A DNA stretch of 64,000 nt from Blastococcus xanthinilyticus (GCF_008124835.1 NZ_VNHW01000005.1:248001-312000); one strand, 5' to 3'; shown: positions 7,870 to 16,435, counted from the first letter of the stretch. Notes: generated by a model from the sequence alone, not told the origin. Program-made: numbers and translations.

Positions 7870-9108
7870 CTACCCGGTCGTGCGGTCCTCAACCAATTCC
7901 GTGGGCGCCGGCCGCTCGCGGATGAGCACCGATCCGCCCAGCGCCAGCAGGCCCGCGATCGCGGCGGCACCGGCCGGGACGGCGAACGCCGCCTCCGCAC
8001 CCCAGGCGTCCACGGCGGCACCCGACAGCGCCGAGCCCGCGGTCACACCGATCGTCAGCCCGGAGATGGTCCAGGCCAGCGACTCGGTGAGCACGCCCGG
8101 CGCCACGCGGGACTCCACCAGCGACGTCCCGGACACCAGCACCGGCGCGATGGTGAGGCCGGCGAGGAATCCGCAGGCGACGAGCACGGGCAGCGAGCTC
8201 ACGCCCCACAGCAGCTGCGCGGCCAGCCCGAAGGCGAGGGCGCTGCAGACGAATCGGGTGGCGAGCGTCCCCGGCAACCTGGCCAGGCCGTAGACGAGGC
8301 CGGCCAGCAGGCTGCCGAACGCGAAGACCGCGAGCACCAGGCCGGAGAAGGCCTGCGCGCCCTCCTCCTCGGCGAAGCCGATGACGACGACGTCGATCCC
8401 GCCGAACACCGCGCCCACCGCGATGTAGGTGACGACGACGACGAACAGCGTGGGGGTGAGCACCGACCAGCGCCGCTTCGGGATCGCCGGGTCGGCGACG
8501 TGCAGCGGCGGCTCGGTGGCCCGCTGGTCGGCCAGCCAGAGCGCGCCGGCCACCCCGAGCACGATCCCGGTGAGGAACCCGATCGGGGGCGCGATCAGGG
8601 TCGCCAGCAGCGTGACCAGCGGCGGCCCGAGGACGAACACCACCTCGTCGGCGACCGCCTCGAACGCGTACGCCGTCTGCCGCCCGTCCGGGTCGAGCAC
8701 CGCCGACCACCGCGCCCGCACCAGCGAGCCGATGTTCGGGCTGCTGAACCCGGTCGCCGCCGCGAGCAGGAACCAGCTCCAGCGGGGGGCGCCGCCCTCG
8801 ACGGCGGCGACGAAGGCGACCCCGGTGAGCAGGAACGCGGCCATCGCCACGCGCAGCACGGTCCCCTGGCCGCGCCGATCCATCAGCCGGGCCCACAGCG
8901 GGCCGGCCACGGCGTAGGAGAGCGCCAGCGCGCCGGAGACCGCGCCGGCCAGCCCGTAGCTGTCGGACGCGTCCTCCACCAGGAGGACGGCGCCCAGGCC
9001 CAGCATCGGCGCGGGGAAACGCCCGATCCAGGCGGCCAGCGAGAACGACGCCGAGCCGGGAACGGCGAACAGGCGGAGGTAGGGGTCCAAGAGGGTGCGG
9101 GGTGACAC
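7870..9108 (-). CDS. MFS transporter
   Basis: The 412-residue membrane protein has about twelve hydrophobic segments and a central charged loop (ADPAIPKRRW) between two six-helix halves. It fits the major facilitator superfamily drug/efflux group common in actinobacteria; a DRRG motif follows helix 2. GTG 9108 is chosen because the MFS fold starts here and GAGAAG lies 4 nt upstream. Transcription may run on into the aldo/keto reductase. The substrate is not predictable. Confidence 0.88.
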   Translation of the reverse strand: MSPRTLLDPYLRLFAVPGSASFSLAAWIGRFPAPMLGLGAVLLVEDASDSYGLAGAVSGALALSYAVAGPLWARLMDRRGQGTVLRVAMAAFLLTGVAFVAAVEGGAPRWSWFLLAAATGFSSPNIGSLVRARWSAVLDPDGRQTAYAFEAVADEVVFVLGPPLVTLLATLIAPPIGFLTGIVLGVAGALWLADQRATEPPLHVADPAIPKRRWSVLTPTLFVVVVTYIAVGAVFGGIDVVVIGFAEEEGAQAFSGLVLAVFAFGSLLAGLVYGLARLPGTLATRFVCSALAFGLAAQLLWGVSSLPVLVACGFLAGLTIAPVLVSGTSLVESRVAPGVLTESLAWTISGLTIGVTAGSALSGAAVDAWGAEAAFAVPAGAAAIAGLLALGGSVLIRERPAPTELVEDRTTG

Positions 9109-9234
9109 GGGTTCTTCTCGCGCTTCCTGGCCACAGGCGAGTGCGGGGACGTCCTCCGCCGGTCTCTCGGGTGGCGATCGGCAGCGTAGCCGGGTCCGTG
9201 GGCGGACGAGGCCGCACGCGTCGGTCCGCGCGGC

Positions 9235-9240
9235 TACATT
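9235..9240 (+). promoter_or_regulatory. -10 element for leaderless moaA
   Basis: TACATT lies 6 nt before the GTG start of moaA, and there is no Shine-Dalgarno sequence. This is the actinobacterial leaderless arrangement. Confidence 0.5.
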
Positions 9241-9246
9241 CGGGCG

Positions 9247-10302
9247 GTGACCAGCAGCAGCCCGCTCCCCGATCCCCGGGTGCGCCTCCCGGAGGCGCCG
9301 CCCCCGGGCAGCGGCGGGCTGGTCGACCGGTACGGCCGCACCGCCACCGACCTGCGCGTCTCGCTCACCGACCGCTGCAACCTGCGCTGCACCTACTGCA
9401 TGCCGCCCGAGGGCCTGGACTGGCTGCCCAAGGTGGAGGTGCTGACCGACGACGAGATCGCCCGGCTGGTGCGCATCGGCGTGGAGCACCTGGGCATCCG
9501 CGAGGTCCGCTTCACCGGTGGGGAGCCGCTGCTGCGCCCCGGGTTGCCCGGCATCGTGGCGGCGGCGACGGCGCTCTCGCCGCGCCCCGAGGTGAGCCTG
9601 ACGACGAACGCGATCGGGCTGTCCCGCATGGCCCCCGCGCTGGCCGAGGCCGGGCTGGACCGGATCAACGTCAGCCTCGACACCATCGACCGCGCCCGGT
9701 TCAAGCAGCTCACCCACCGCGACCGCCTCGACGACGTCCTGGCCGGGCTCGCCGCCGCGCAGGCGGCCGGGCTGACGCCGGTCAAGGTGAACGCCGTCCT
9801 GCTGCACGGCATCAACGACGTCGACGCCGTCCCGCTGCTCGACTTCTGCCTGGAGCAGGGCTACCAGCTGCGCTTCATCGAGCAGATGCCGCTGGACGCC
9901 CACCACGCGTGGACGCGCGGCCGGATGGTCACCGCCGAGGACATCCTCGAGCGGCTGTCGGCGGCCCACACGCTCACCCCCGACACCGAGGCGCGCGGCT
10001 CCGCCCCGGCCGAGCGCTGGCTGGTCGACGGCGGCCCCGCGACCGTCGGCGTCATCGCCTCGGTGACCCGCTCCTTCTGCGGAACCTGCGACCGCACCCG
10101 GCTCACCGCCGACGGGCAGATCCGCAACTGCCTGTTCGCCCGCGAGGAGTCCGACCTGCGCACGGCGATGCGCGAGGGCGCGACCGACGCCGAGCTGGCC
10201 GACCGCTGGCGGATCGCCACGCTCGGGAAGCTGCCCGGCCACGGCATCGACGACCCGAGCTTCCTGCAGCCGAGCCGGCCGATGTCGGCCATCGGGGGGT
10301 GA
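9247..10302 (+). CDS. moaA: GTP 3',8-cyclase MoaA
   Basis: The 351-residue radical SAM enzyme makes the first intermediate of molybdopterin from GTP. The N-terminal cluster motif CNLRCTYC (residues ~48-55) binds the SAM-cleaving 4Fe-4S cluster; the C-terminal GTCDRTRLT and a downstream Cys bind the second cluster that holds GTP. FTGGEPLLR is the GGE motif, and the chain ends in the conserved Gly-Gly. GTG 9247 sits 6 nt after a TACATT element. moaD follows 4 nt after the stop, so the two are co-transcribed. Confidence 0.98.
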   Translation: MTSSSPLPDPRVRLPEAPPPGSGGLVDRYGRTATDLRVSLTDRCNLRCTYCMPPEGLDWLPKVEVLTDDEIARLVRIGVEHLGIREVRFTGGEPLLRPGLPGIVAAATALSPRPEVSLTTNAIGLSRMAPALAEAGLDRINVSLDTIDRARFKQLTHRDRLDDVLAGLAAAQAAGLTPVKVNAVLLHGINDVDAVPLLDFCLEQGYQLRFIEQMPLDAHHAWTRGRMVTAEDILERLSAAHTLTPDTEARGSAPAERWLVDGGPATVGVIASVTRSFCGTCDRTRLTADGQIRNCLFAREESDLRTAMREGATDAELADRWRIATLGKLPGHGIDDPSFLQPSRPMSAIGG

Positions 10303-10306
10303 CCCG

Positions 10307-10549
10307 GTGTCGGTGACGGTCCGCTACTTCGCCGGCGCCCGCGCGGTCGCCGGCGTGGACACCGAGACCCGCGACGCGGGCAGCCTGGACGAGCTCGTGG
10401 GCCAGATCGTCGACGAGCACGGCGAGCGGCTGGAGCGGGTGCTCACCGCCTGCTCGTTCCTGGTCGACGGCACCCAGACCCGCGACCGGGCGGTGGCGCT
10501 GTCCCCCGGCGCGGTGGTCGACGTCCTGCCCCCCTTTGCCGGTGGCTGA
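10307..10549 (+). CDS. moaD: MoaD/ThiS family sulfur-carrier protein
   Basis: An 80-residue ubiquitin-like protein ending in AGG, the tail that is thiocarboxylated and donates sulfur to MoaE-bound precursor. The start VSVTVRYFAGARAVAG and the VDVLPPFAGG end are typical of MoaD. GTG 10307 lies 4 nt after the moaA stop, so it is probably translated by coupling. Its partner moaE is 2 kb away on the other strand. No MoeB/ThiF-like activator is seen in the window. Confidence 0.93.
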   Translation: MSVTVRYFAGARAVAGVDTETRDAGSLDELVGQIVDEHGERLERVLTACSFLVDGTQTRDRAVALSPGAVVDVLPPFAGG

Positions 10550-10570
10550 GCTGCCCGGAAGGATGGAGCG

Positions 10571-10765
10571 ATGAGCATCTTCGACAAGGCGAAGGCCAAG
10601 GCCGAGGAGCTGTTCGGCCGCGCCGAGGAGCTGTACGGCGAGTCGCACGGCGATGCGGCGGCCAAGGTCGACGGCGAGGCGCACCGGCTGGAGGCCGAGG
10701 CGGAGCTGGACACCGACCAGGATCAGCGCGAGCCGGGTGACGAGGGCCTGACCGGCGCCCGGTAG
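10571..10765 (+). CDS. Small charged hypothetical protein
   Basis: A 64-residue hydrophilic protein, mostly alternating Lys/Ala and Glu runs (IFDKAKAKAEELFGRAEEL), likely helical, with an acidic C-terminal half. There is no membrane segment. AAGGATGGAGCG precedes ATG 10571. The start resembles short actinobacterial CsbD-like or MT0933-antitoxin-like proteins, but I cannot place it firmly. It lies 21 nt after moaD and may be co-transcribed with it. Confidence 0.65.
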   Translation: MSIFDKAKAKAEELFGRAEELYGESHGDAAAKVDGEAHRLEAEAELDTDQDQREPGDEGLTGAR

Positions 10766-10827
10766 GGGCGGCGCGGGGGCCCTTCGTCCCTGTCTCACCC
10801 ATGGTCACCGCCCGAATAATGGACGAC

Positions 10828-11340
10828 ATGGTTCCGGCGGGCATCCACGACGTCGCGCCGTTCCGTGACTGGACATCGGCAGCCGACGGCGCGCTGCGCT
10901 TCCTCCACGAGTACGTGGGCTGGGACGTGTGGGTGGTGACCCACGTGCAGGACGACCGCCAGGTGGTGCTGCGGGCCTTTCCGGAGCGGGCCGTGGCCGC
11001 CGGCACCGAGCTGCCGTGGGAGCAGAGCTTCTGCCGCCAGATGATCGAGGGCAACGCCCCGCGCGTGGCCACCGTCACCGCCGCCGTCCCGGCCTACGCC
11101 TCTCGCACCTCCGGCTCGATCCGCCACATCGCCGCCTACGTGGGCGTGCCGCTGGTCACCCCTGACCTGGAGCTGTTCGGCACGCTCTGCGGCATCGCCT
11201 TCCGGGCCCGGCCGCGCAGCGCCGCCCGGGAGCTCCCGCTCGTGGAGATGACGGCCCGCATGCTGAACACCCTCATGGCCGCCGACCTGCCCGGCCCCTC
11301 CCCCGCCGACCTGGCCCGGCTCGCGCCGGAGCGCCGCTGA
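10828..11340 (+). CDS. GAF domain protein
   Basis: A stand-alone GAF domain of about 170 residues (FLHEYVGWDVWVVTHV, EQSFCRQMIEG, YVGVPLVTPDLELFGTLCGI). The layout matches GAF domains found before GGDEF modules, but no output domain is attached. Ligand unknown. Start is uncertain: ATG 10828 lies 7 nt after AATAAT, fitting a leaderless transcript, whereas ATG 10801 would place that element inside the gene. Confidence 0.8.
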   Translation: MVPAGIHDVAPFRDWTSAADGALRFLHEYVGWDVWVVTHVQDDRQVVLRAFPERAVAAGTELPWEQSFCRQMIEGNAPRVATVTAAVPAYASRTSGSIRHIAAYVGVPLVTPDLELFGTLCGIAFRARPRSAARELPLVEMTARMLNTLMAADLPGPSPADLARLAPERR

Positions 11341-11414
11341 TCCCGCTGCGACACCGGCGCCGCCGTGGGCCATGATCGCGGTGGGTCGTGATCGCCGGGT
11401 GGCAGGAGCAGCAG

Positions 11415-12263
11415 GTGCGCGCTGAGCAGGCGACCGGATCCCTCGCCCACCACGGCGAGGGGCCGGTCTGGTCGCCGTCCTGGGGTGGCCTGCGCTGGGT
11501 GGACATGCTCGCCGGCGACGTCCTGACCCTGGGCGACGCCGACGGCGCCGTCTCCCGCCGGCACGTCGGCGACGTCGCCGCCGCGCTCCGCCCACGGCGG
11601 GGCGGCGGCGCGGTCATCGCGGTCGAACGGGGTTTCGCCCTGGAGGGCCCCGATGGCACGGTCACCGCCCTCGAGCCGCTGTGGGACGACGCCGGTGTGC
11701 GCATGAACGAGGGCGGCTGCGACCCGGACGGCCGCTTCTGGTGCGGGTCGATGGCCTACGACCAGGCGCCCGGGGCCGCCGCGGTGTACCGGCTGGACCC
11801 CGACGGCAGCGCCCACGAGGTGTTCGGCGGCGTCACCGTCTCCAACGGCCTGGAGTGGAGCCCGGACGGGTCGCTGGCGTACTACGCCGACACCGCGACG
11901 CACCGGGTCGACGTCTTCGACCACGACCGCGAGCGCGGGCTGACCGGGCGGCGGCCGTTCGTGGCGCTCGGCGACGACGGGAACCCCGACGGGCTGACGG
12001 TGGACGCCGAGGGCGGGGTGTGGGTCGCCCTGTACGGCGGCGGAGCGGTGCACCGGTACACCGCCGCGGGCCGCCTGGACGCCGTCGTGGAGGTGCCGAC
12101 GCCGAAGGTCACCGCCTGCACGTTCGGCGGGGCCGGCCTCGACGAGCTCTGGATCACCACCTCCCGCGAGGGCATGGGCCCCGACGAGGAGCCGGCGGCC
12201 GGCGCGCTGTTCCACGTGCAACCGGGGGTGGCCGGGCGCCCGGTGCGGGAGTTCGCGGGCTGA
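11415..12263 (+). CDS. SMP-30/gluconolactonase family protein
   Basis: A 282-residue six-bladed beta-propeller of the SMP-30/gluconolactonase/LRE family. Metal-binding positions are recognisable: Glu in GEGPVW, Asn in MNEGGCDPDGRFWCG, the Asn of SNGLEWSPDG, and Asp in GNPDGLTVDAEG. Family members hydrolyse sugar lactones; the substrate here is unknown. GTG 11415 is preferred over GTG 11388 because AGGAG lies 6 nt upstream. The gene converges on moaE with only 6 bp between stops. Confidence 0.92.
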   Translation: MRAEQATGSLAHHGEGPVWSPSWGGLRWVDMLAGDVLTLGDADGAVSRRHVGDVAAALRPRRGGGAVIAVERGFALEGPDGTVTALEPLWDDAGVRMNEGGCDPDGRFWCGSMAYDQAPGAAAVYRLDPDGSAHEVFGGVTVSNGLEWSPDGSLAYYADTATHRVDVFDHDRERGLTGRRPFVALGDDGNPDGLTVDAEGGVWVALYGGGAVHRYTAAGRLDAVVEVPTPKVTACTFGGAGLDELWITTSREGMGPDEEPAAGALFHVQPGVAGRPVREFAG

Positions 12264-12281
12264 GCCTGCCTACGGGCAGGC
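12264..12281. terminator. Bidirectional terminator hairpin
   Basis: GCCTGCC and GGCAGGC arms with a TACG loop lie between the SMP-30 and moaE stops and overlap the last moaE codons. The position suits termination from both sides. Confidence 0.65.
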
Positions 12282-12680
12282 CACCCACTCCTCCTCGCCG
12301 TCGGTGAACACCTGCCGCTTCCAGATCGGCAGCCGCTTCTTCACCTCGTCGACGAGCTCGGCGCAGGCGGCGAACGCCTCGCCGCGGTGCGCGGTGCTCA
12401 CCGCGCAGGCCAGGGCGACGTCGCCGATGCCCAGCAGCCCGACGCGGTGGCTGACGGCGACGGCGTGCACGCCGGGACGAGCCGCGAACTCCTCGGCCAG
12501 CTCGGTGAGGACGTCGGCGGCGGTCGGGTGCCCGACGTACTCCAGCTCGGTCACCGACCGGCCGCCGTCGTGGTCGCGGACCACCCCGGCGAAGGAGACC
12601 ACCGCGCCCGCGCGCTTGTCGGCGACGGCGTCCTCGTGCTCGGCGACGGAGAGCGGCGCATCGACGACCCGGGCGATCAC
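12270..12680 (-). CDS. moaE: Molybdopterin synthase catalytic subunit MoaE
   Basis: A 136-residue MoaE. It forms a heterotetramer with MoaD and inserts dithiolene sulfur into precursor Z. Family markers are GAVVSFAGVVRDHD, LEYVGHPTAADV, VSHRVGLLGIGD and the C-terminal KKRLPIWKRQVF with active-site lysines. GTG 12680 overlaps the stop of the upstream nucleotidyltransferase (GTGA), making it the last gene of the mod/moa operon. Confidence 0.96.
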   Translation of the reverse strand: MIARVVDAPLSVAEHEDAVADKRAGAVVSFAGVVRDHDGGRSVTELEYVGHPTAADVLTELAEEFAARPGVHAVAVSHRVGLLGIGDVALACAVSTAHRGEAFAACAELVDEVKKRLPIWKRQVFTDGEEEWVACP

Positions 12681-13270
12681 GGGCCCGAAGGTACCCCCGG
12701 CGGCGGGACGTCGAGGTCGGCCGGGTCGGCCAGCCCGGTGCAGTCGACCTCGGTGACACCTCCGGGGACCGAGTGCTCCGCGAGGTAGCGGCGGGCGCCC
12801 TCGTCGCCGGTCGCAGTCTCCGCCACGGCCGCCCAGTGCTCGCGCCCCAGCAGCACCGGATGGCCGCGGACCCCGTCGTAGGTGGCGACGGCGAGCGCGC
12901 CCGGGGCGGCGTGCGCGGCGACCGCGGCCAGCGCCTCCGGCGTCATCCCCGGCATGTCGACCAGGGTGACCAGCGCGGCGTCCACCGTGCCGGGGAACCC
13001 GCGCAGCCCGTCCAGGCCCGCGCGCAGCGAGGAGGCCATGCCGGTCTCCCAGTCCTTGTTCGCCAGGACCGTGGCCCCGGTCAGGTCGGCGCTGCGCCAG
13101 ACGTCGACCGCCTGCGCGCCCAGGACGACGAGCACCACGTCGCACGCCGCCCGCGCCGTCCGCACGGCCCGCTCGACCAGCAGGCTGCCCTCGTACTCGA
13201 CCAGCGCCTTCGGCATCCCGTAGCGGCGGCCGCCCCCGGCGGCGAGGACGACGGCGGCGACGCTGCTCAT
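12677..13270 (-). CDS. Molybdenum cofactor nucleotidyltransferase (MocA/MobA-like)
   Basis: A 197-residue nucleotidyltransferase with the NTP-binding motif LAAGGGRRYGMPKAL at the N-terminus and LVDMPGM for metal binding. Such proteins attach CMP or GMP to molybdopterin (MocA or MobA) or act in related cofactor pathways; sequence alone does not decide between CTP and GTP. It lies 12 nt downstream of modC and overlaps moaE, which supports a molybdenum role. Confidence 0.85.
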   Translation of the reverse strand: MSSVAAVVLAAGGGRRYGMPKALVEYEGSLLVERAVRTARAACDVVLVVLGAQAVDVWRSADLTGATVLANKDWETGMASSLRAGLDGLRGFPGTVDAALVTLVDMPGMTPEALAAVAAHAAPGALAVATYDGVRGHPVLLGREHWAAVAETATGDEGARRYLAEHSVPGGVTEVDCTGLADPADLDVPPPGVPSGP

Positions 13271-13282
13271 GCCCCCACCCTC

Positions 13283-14335
13283 TCAGCGGGCGTAGACGGC
13301 CACCTCGGAGGCCTTCACGCCGGCCCACACCTCGGCGCCGGGCGCGAGCCCCATCTCGGCGAAGGAGGCGGCGGTGACGTCGGCGACCAGGGGCACCTCG
13401 CCGTCGAGCTCGCAGCGCACCGTGGCGCCGTGCGGGGTCGCGCCCACCACGCGCTCCCGCCACAGGTTCCGGGTGCTCCCGTCGGGCCGGGTGGCGTACA
13501 GGGCCACCGACTCGGGGCGGATCGCGGCGAACACCGGGCCGCGGGCCTCCTCGGCCACGGCGACCGCTCCCCCGGCGTCGAGCCGCACGGTGCCGCCGTC
13601 GGCCGTCCCGGCCAGCAGGGAGAGCCCCACCAGCCGGGCCACGTAGTCCGTCCGCGGGCGGCGGCTCACGTCCGCCGGGGTGCCGGCCTGCACCACGCGC
13701 CCGTCCTCCACGACGACGACCCGGTCGGCCAGCGCCATCGCATCCACCGGGTCGTGGGTGACCAGCACGGTGCTGCCGGCGAAGGCGGCGAGGTGCCGGC
13801 GCAGCTCGGCGCGGACGGTCAGCCGCGTGCGGGCGTCCAGCGCCGACAGCGGCTCGTCCAGCAGCAGCAGCGCCGGCTCGCCCACGAGCGCGCGGGCGAG
13901 GGCGGCGCGCTGGGCCTGACCTCCCGAGAGCTGGGCCGGTCGCCGGTCGCCGGAGCCCGACAGCCCGACCCGGTCCAGCCACGCGTCCGCCGCCGCGCGC
14001 CGCTCGGCCCGCCCCGCGCCGCGCGACCGGAGCCCGAACGCCACGTTCTCGGCGATGCTCAGGTGCGGGAAGAGCAGCGCGTCCTGGAAGACCACCCCCA
14101 GCGACCGCCGGTGCGGCGGCAGGTGCGTCCCCGCGGGCGCGTCGTCCCAGACCGCCCCGTCGACGACGACGCGCCCGTCGTCGGACGCCAGCAGCCCGGC
14201 GAGCACCCGCAGCAGCGTGGACTTGCCCGCCCCGTTCGGCCCGAGGACGGCGAGCACCTCGCCGTCGGCGACCTCGACCGCGACGTCGAGGGCCAGCGTC
14301 CCCCGCCGGACGGCGATCCGCGCCGAGACGCTCAC
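13283..14335 (-). CDS. modC: Molybdate ABC transporter ATP-binding protein ModC
   Basis: A 350-residue ATPase with Walker A GPNGAGKST, signature LSGGQAQRAALARAL, Walker B LLLLDEPLSALDA and H-loop VTHDPVDA. About 110 residues follow the nucleotide domain and end in a TOBE/Mop-like fold (VAAIRPESVAL, VWAGVKASEVAVY), the oxyanion sensor typical of ModC. GTG 14335 overlaps modB by four bases. Together with ModA and ModB it imports molybdate (or tungstate). Confidence 0.95.
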   Translation of the reverse strand: MSVSARIAVRRGTLALDVAVEVADGEVLAVLGPNGAGKSTLLRVLAGLLASDDGRVVVDGAVWDDAPAGTHLPPHRRSLGVVFQDALLFPHLSIAENVAFGLRSRGAGRAERRAAADAWLDRVGLSGSGDRRPAQLSGGQAQRAALARALVGEPALLLLDEPLSALDARTRLTVRAELRRHLAAFAGSTVLVTHDPVDAMALADRVVVVEDGRVVQAGTPADVSRRPRTDYVARLVGLSLLAGTADGGTVRLDAGGAVAVAEEARGPVFAAIRPESVALYATRPDGSTRNLWRERVVGATPHGATVRCELDGEVPLVADVTAASFAEMGLAPGAEVWAGVKASEVAVYAR

Positions 14336-15135
14336 GCCGCCGCCCGCCCCAGCCAGCGGTCCCGCAGCAGCAGCAGCGTGGCCAGCGAGACGGCCAGCAG
14401 GACCAGCGAGAGGACGATGGCCGCCTCCGGGTCCCGCTGCAGCGCCAGGTAGACCGCCAGCGGCATCGTCTGCGTCGTCCCCGGGAAGTTGCCGGCGAAG
14501 GTGATCGTGGCCCCGAACTCGCCCAGCGCCCGCGCCCAGCAGAGCACCGCGCCCGCCACCACCCCGGGGGCCACCATCGGGAGGGTCACCCGGCGGAAGG
14601 TCGCCCACCGGTCGGCGCCGAGGGTCGCCGCGACGTCCTCGAACCGCGCGTCGGCGGCCCGCAGGGCGCCCTCGACGCTGACCACCAGGAAGGGCATGGC
14701 CACGAACGTCTCGGCGATGACGACGGCGGTCGTGGTGAACGGGATGGTGATGCCGAAGGCGTCGTCGAGCCAGCTGCCGACGATCCCCTGCCGGCCGAGC
14801 ACGAGGAACAGCGCTACGCCCCCGACGACCGGAGGCAGGACCAGCGGCACGGTGACCAGCGCCCGCAGCACGCTGCGGCCCCGCACGCGGGAACGGGCCA
14901 GCACCCACGCCAGGGGGACGCCGAGCAGCAGCGACAGCACGGTGGCCAGGCTCGCCGAGACGACGGAGAGCCGGAGCGCCTCACCGACCTCGGGCCGGGC
15001 GAGCGCCGGGCCGATCGCCGACCACGGCGCCCGGACGAGCAGCCCGATCAGCGGCAGGACGAGGAAGGCGACCCCCAGCGCGGCCGGGACCAGCAGCGGC
15101 GCCGGCACGCGCGTCGTCTCCCGGGCGCGGCTCAC
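14332..15135 (-). CDS. modB: Molybdate ABC transporter permease ModB
   Basis: A 267-residue inner-membrane permease with about six helices. The EAA-like loop that docks the ATPase is seen in the segment ARFEDVAATLGADRWATFRR, followed by VTLPMVAPGVVAG and a typical ARALGEFGAT motif of ModB/CysT permeases. GTG 15135 overlaps the modA stop (GTGA). Confidence 0.95.
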   Translation of the reverse strand: MSRARETTRVPAPLLVPAALGVAFLVLPLIGLLVRAPWSAIGPALARPEVGEALRLSVVSASLATVLSLLLGVPLAWVLARSRVRGRSVLRALVTVPLVLPPVVGGVALFLVLGRQGIVGSWLDDAFGITIPFTTTAVVIAETFVAMPFLVVSVEGALRAADARFEDVAATLGADRWATFRRVTLPMVAPGVVAGAVLCWARALGEFGATITFAGNFPGTTQTMPLAVYLALQRDPEAAIVLSLVLLAVSLATLLLLRDRWLGRAAA

Positions 15136-15986
15136 CGCGTCTGCAGGATGAAGCCGGCGCGCAGCAGCGCCTCCTGCCCCTCGTCGGAGAGCACCAGGTC
15201 GACGAACGCCCGGGCGGCGTCGGGATTCGCCGCGCCGGATAGCGAGGCGACGGGATACCGGTTGAACGCCAGCTCGGACTCCGCGAACCCGTAGAAGTCG
15301 AGGCCGTCGCCGGCGGCGATGACGTCGGAGTGGTAGACCAGCCCGGCATCGACCTCGCCCAGCTGCACCTTCGTCAGCACCGCCCGGACGTCGTCCTCGT
15401 AGGTGTCCGGCGCCCCCGAGAGCCCGGCGGCGTCGAGGACCGTGGCCGCGGCGGCACCGCACGGCACCTCGGGCGCGCAGACGGCCACGATCGCCTCGTC
15501 GTCGAGGTACTCCGCCAGGGAGGGCGGCTCTGCCTCTGCCGACGGGACGGCGATACCGCCGGGGTTTCCCGGTGGCACCACCAGGAGCAGGGAGTTCCCC
15601 GCGAAGACCTGCGGATCGGAAGCGAGCCCGGCCTCGACCACCCGCGCCATCTGCGCCTCGTCCGCCGTGGCGAGCACGTCGGCCGGGGCGCCCTGGAGCA
15701 CCTGCGTCGCCAGCGCGGAGCTGCCGGCGAAGCTCAGCCGCACCTCCAGCTGCGGGTTGGCGCCCTCCAGCCGCTCCTCGAACCCGGTGAAGACATCGGT
15801 GAGGGAGGCCGCCGCGAGGACGGTCAGCGTGCCGGTCAGCCCCGGGTCTCCCGGCTCCGACGGTCCCCGCTCGGCTCCCCCCGGCGGGGCGTCACCCACG
15901 GTGCCGCAGCCGCTGAGGGCGAGCAGGGCCACGGCCACCAGACCGGCCACCGGACCGGCCACCAGCCCGGCCGCACGGCGGCTCAC
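15132..15986 (-). CDS. modA: Molybdate-binding lipoprotein ModA
   Basis: A 284-residue periplasmic-binding-type lipoprotein. A signal helix ends in the lipobox LSGC, followed by a Gly/Pro linker and the mature domain TLTVLAAASLTDVFTGF, which is the ModA start with the Ser that contacts the oxyanion. GSSALATQVLQGAPADVLATAD and QLGEVDAGLVYHSDV are conserved ModA segments. GTG 15986 overlaps the stop of the upstream regulator gene. Confidence 0.96.
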   Translation of the reverse strand: MSRRAAGLVAGPVAGLVAVALLALSGCGTVGDAPPGGAERGPSEPGDPGLTGTLTVLAAASLTDVFTGFEERLEGANPQLEVRLSFAGSSALATQVLQGAPADVLATADEAQMARVVEAGLASDPQVFAGNSLLLVVPPGNPGGIAVPSAEAEPPSLAEYLDDEAIVAVCAPEVPCGAAAATVLDAAGLSGAPDTYEDDVRAVLTKVQLGEVDAGLVYHSDVIAAGDGLDFYGFAESELAFNRYPVASLSGAANPDAARAFVDLVLSDEGQEALLRAGFILQTR

Positions 15987-16372
15987 GGCACGTCCACGCT
16001 GACCTGGGTGGCCTTGACCGTGGCGACCGCGCGCACCCCGGCCTCCAGACCGAGCTCGTCGGCGGCCTCGCGGGACATCAGCGAGACCAGCCGGAAGGGG
16101 CCCGCCTGGATCTCCACCTGGGCCATCACGGTGTCCCGGACGACCCGCGTCACGATGCCGGTCAGCCGGTTCCGGGCCGACGACGGCGTCGTCCCCGGCT
16201 CGGGGGCGTCGCGCAGCTCCGTCGCCACCCGCGCGAGCTGCGCCCCGTCCACGACGGCGGGGCCACCGCCACGCGAGGCGGTCAGCCGGCCGGTGTCGAT
16301 CCAGCGGCGGACGGTGTCGTCGCTGACGCCGAGCAGGGCCGCTGCCTCGGCGATGCGGTAGGTCGCGGGCAC
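15983..16372 (-). CDS. HTH-TOBE molybdenum-responsive regulator
   Basis: A 129-residue two-domain protein. Residues 1-50 are an excisionase/MerR-like helix-turn-helix (YRIAEAAALLGVSDDTVRRW); residues 65-129 are one Mop/TOBE domain (ARNRLTGIVTRVVRD, VSLMSREAADELGL, VATVKATQVSVDVP) that binds molybdate or molybdopterin. It is not a classical ModE but combines the same functions and heads the mod operon, so autoregulation by molybdate is likely (inference). GTG 16372 lies 6 nt after TATGGT, giving a leaderless message. Confidence 0.9.
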   Translation of the reverse strand: MPATYRIAEAAALLGVSDDTVRRWIDTGRLTASRGGGPAVVDGAQLARVATELRDAPEPGTTPSSARNRLTGIVTRVVRDTVMAQVEIQAGPFRLVSLMSREAADELGLEAGVRAVATVKATQVSVDVP

Positions 16373-16378
16373 GCCGCC

Positions 16379-16384
16379 ACCATA
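16379..16384 (-). promoter_or_regulatory. -10 element of mod operon (leaderless)
   Basis: TATGGT on the minus strand is followed by six bases and the GTG start of the HTH-TOBE gene, with no ribosome site. Confidence 0.5.
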
Positions 16385-16414
16385 TCCGCATCCTCGGACA
16401 GCGAGCCCGTCAGA

Positions 16415-16432
16415 GTTCCGCGGATGCGGAAC
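16415..16432. promoter_or_regulatory. Palindrome GTTCCGC-N4-GCGGAAC upstream of mod operon
   Basis: Seven-base arms lie about 30 bp upstream of the mod operon -10 and 4 bp after the stop of the mannose synthase gene. A further GGATGCGG/CCGCATCC pair (16422-16429, 16386-16393) overlaps it. It may be the operator of the HTH-TOBE regulator or the terminator of the upstream gene. Confidence 0.5.
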
Positions 16433-16435
16433 CAG

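Noticed and set aside
9109-10242. Long N-terminal extension of the MFS gene reading antisense through moaA
   Set aside because: The MFS fold begins at GTG 9108; the extension is the complement of moaA.
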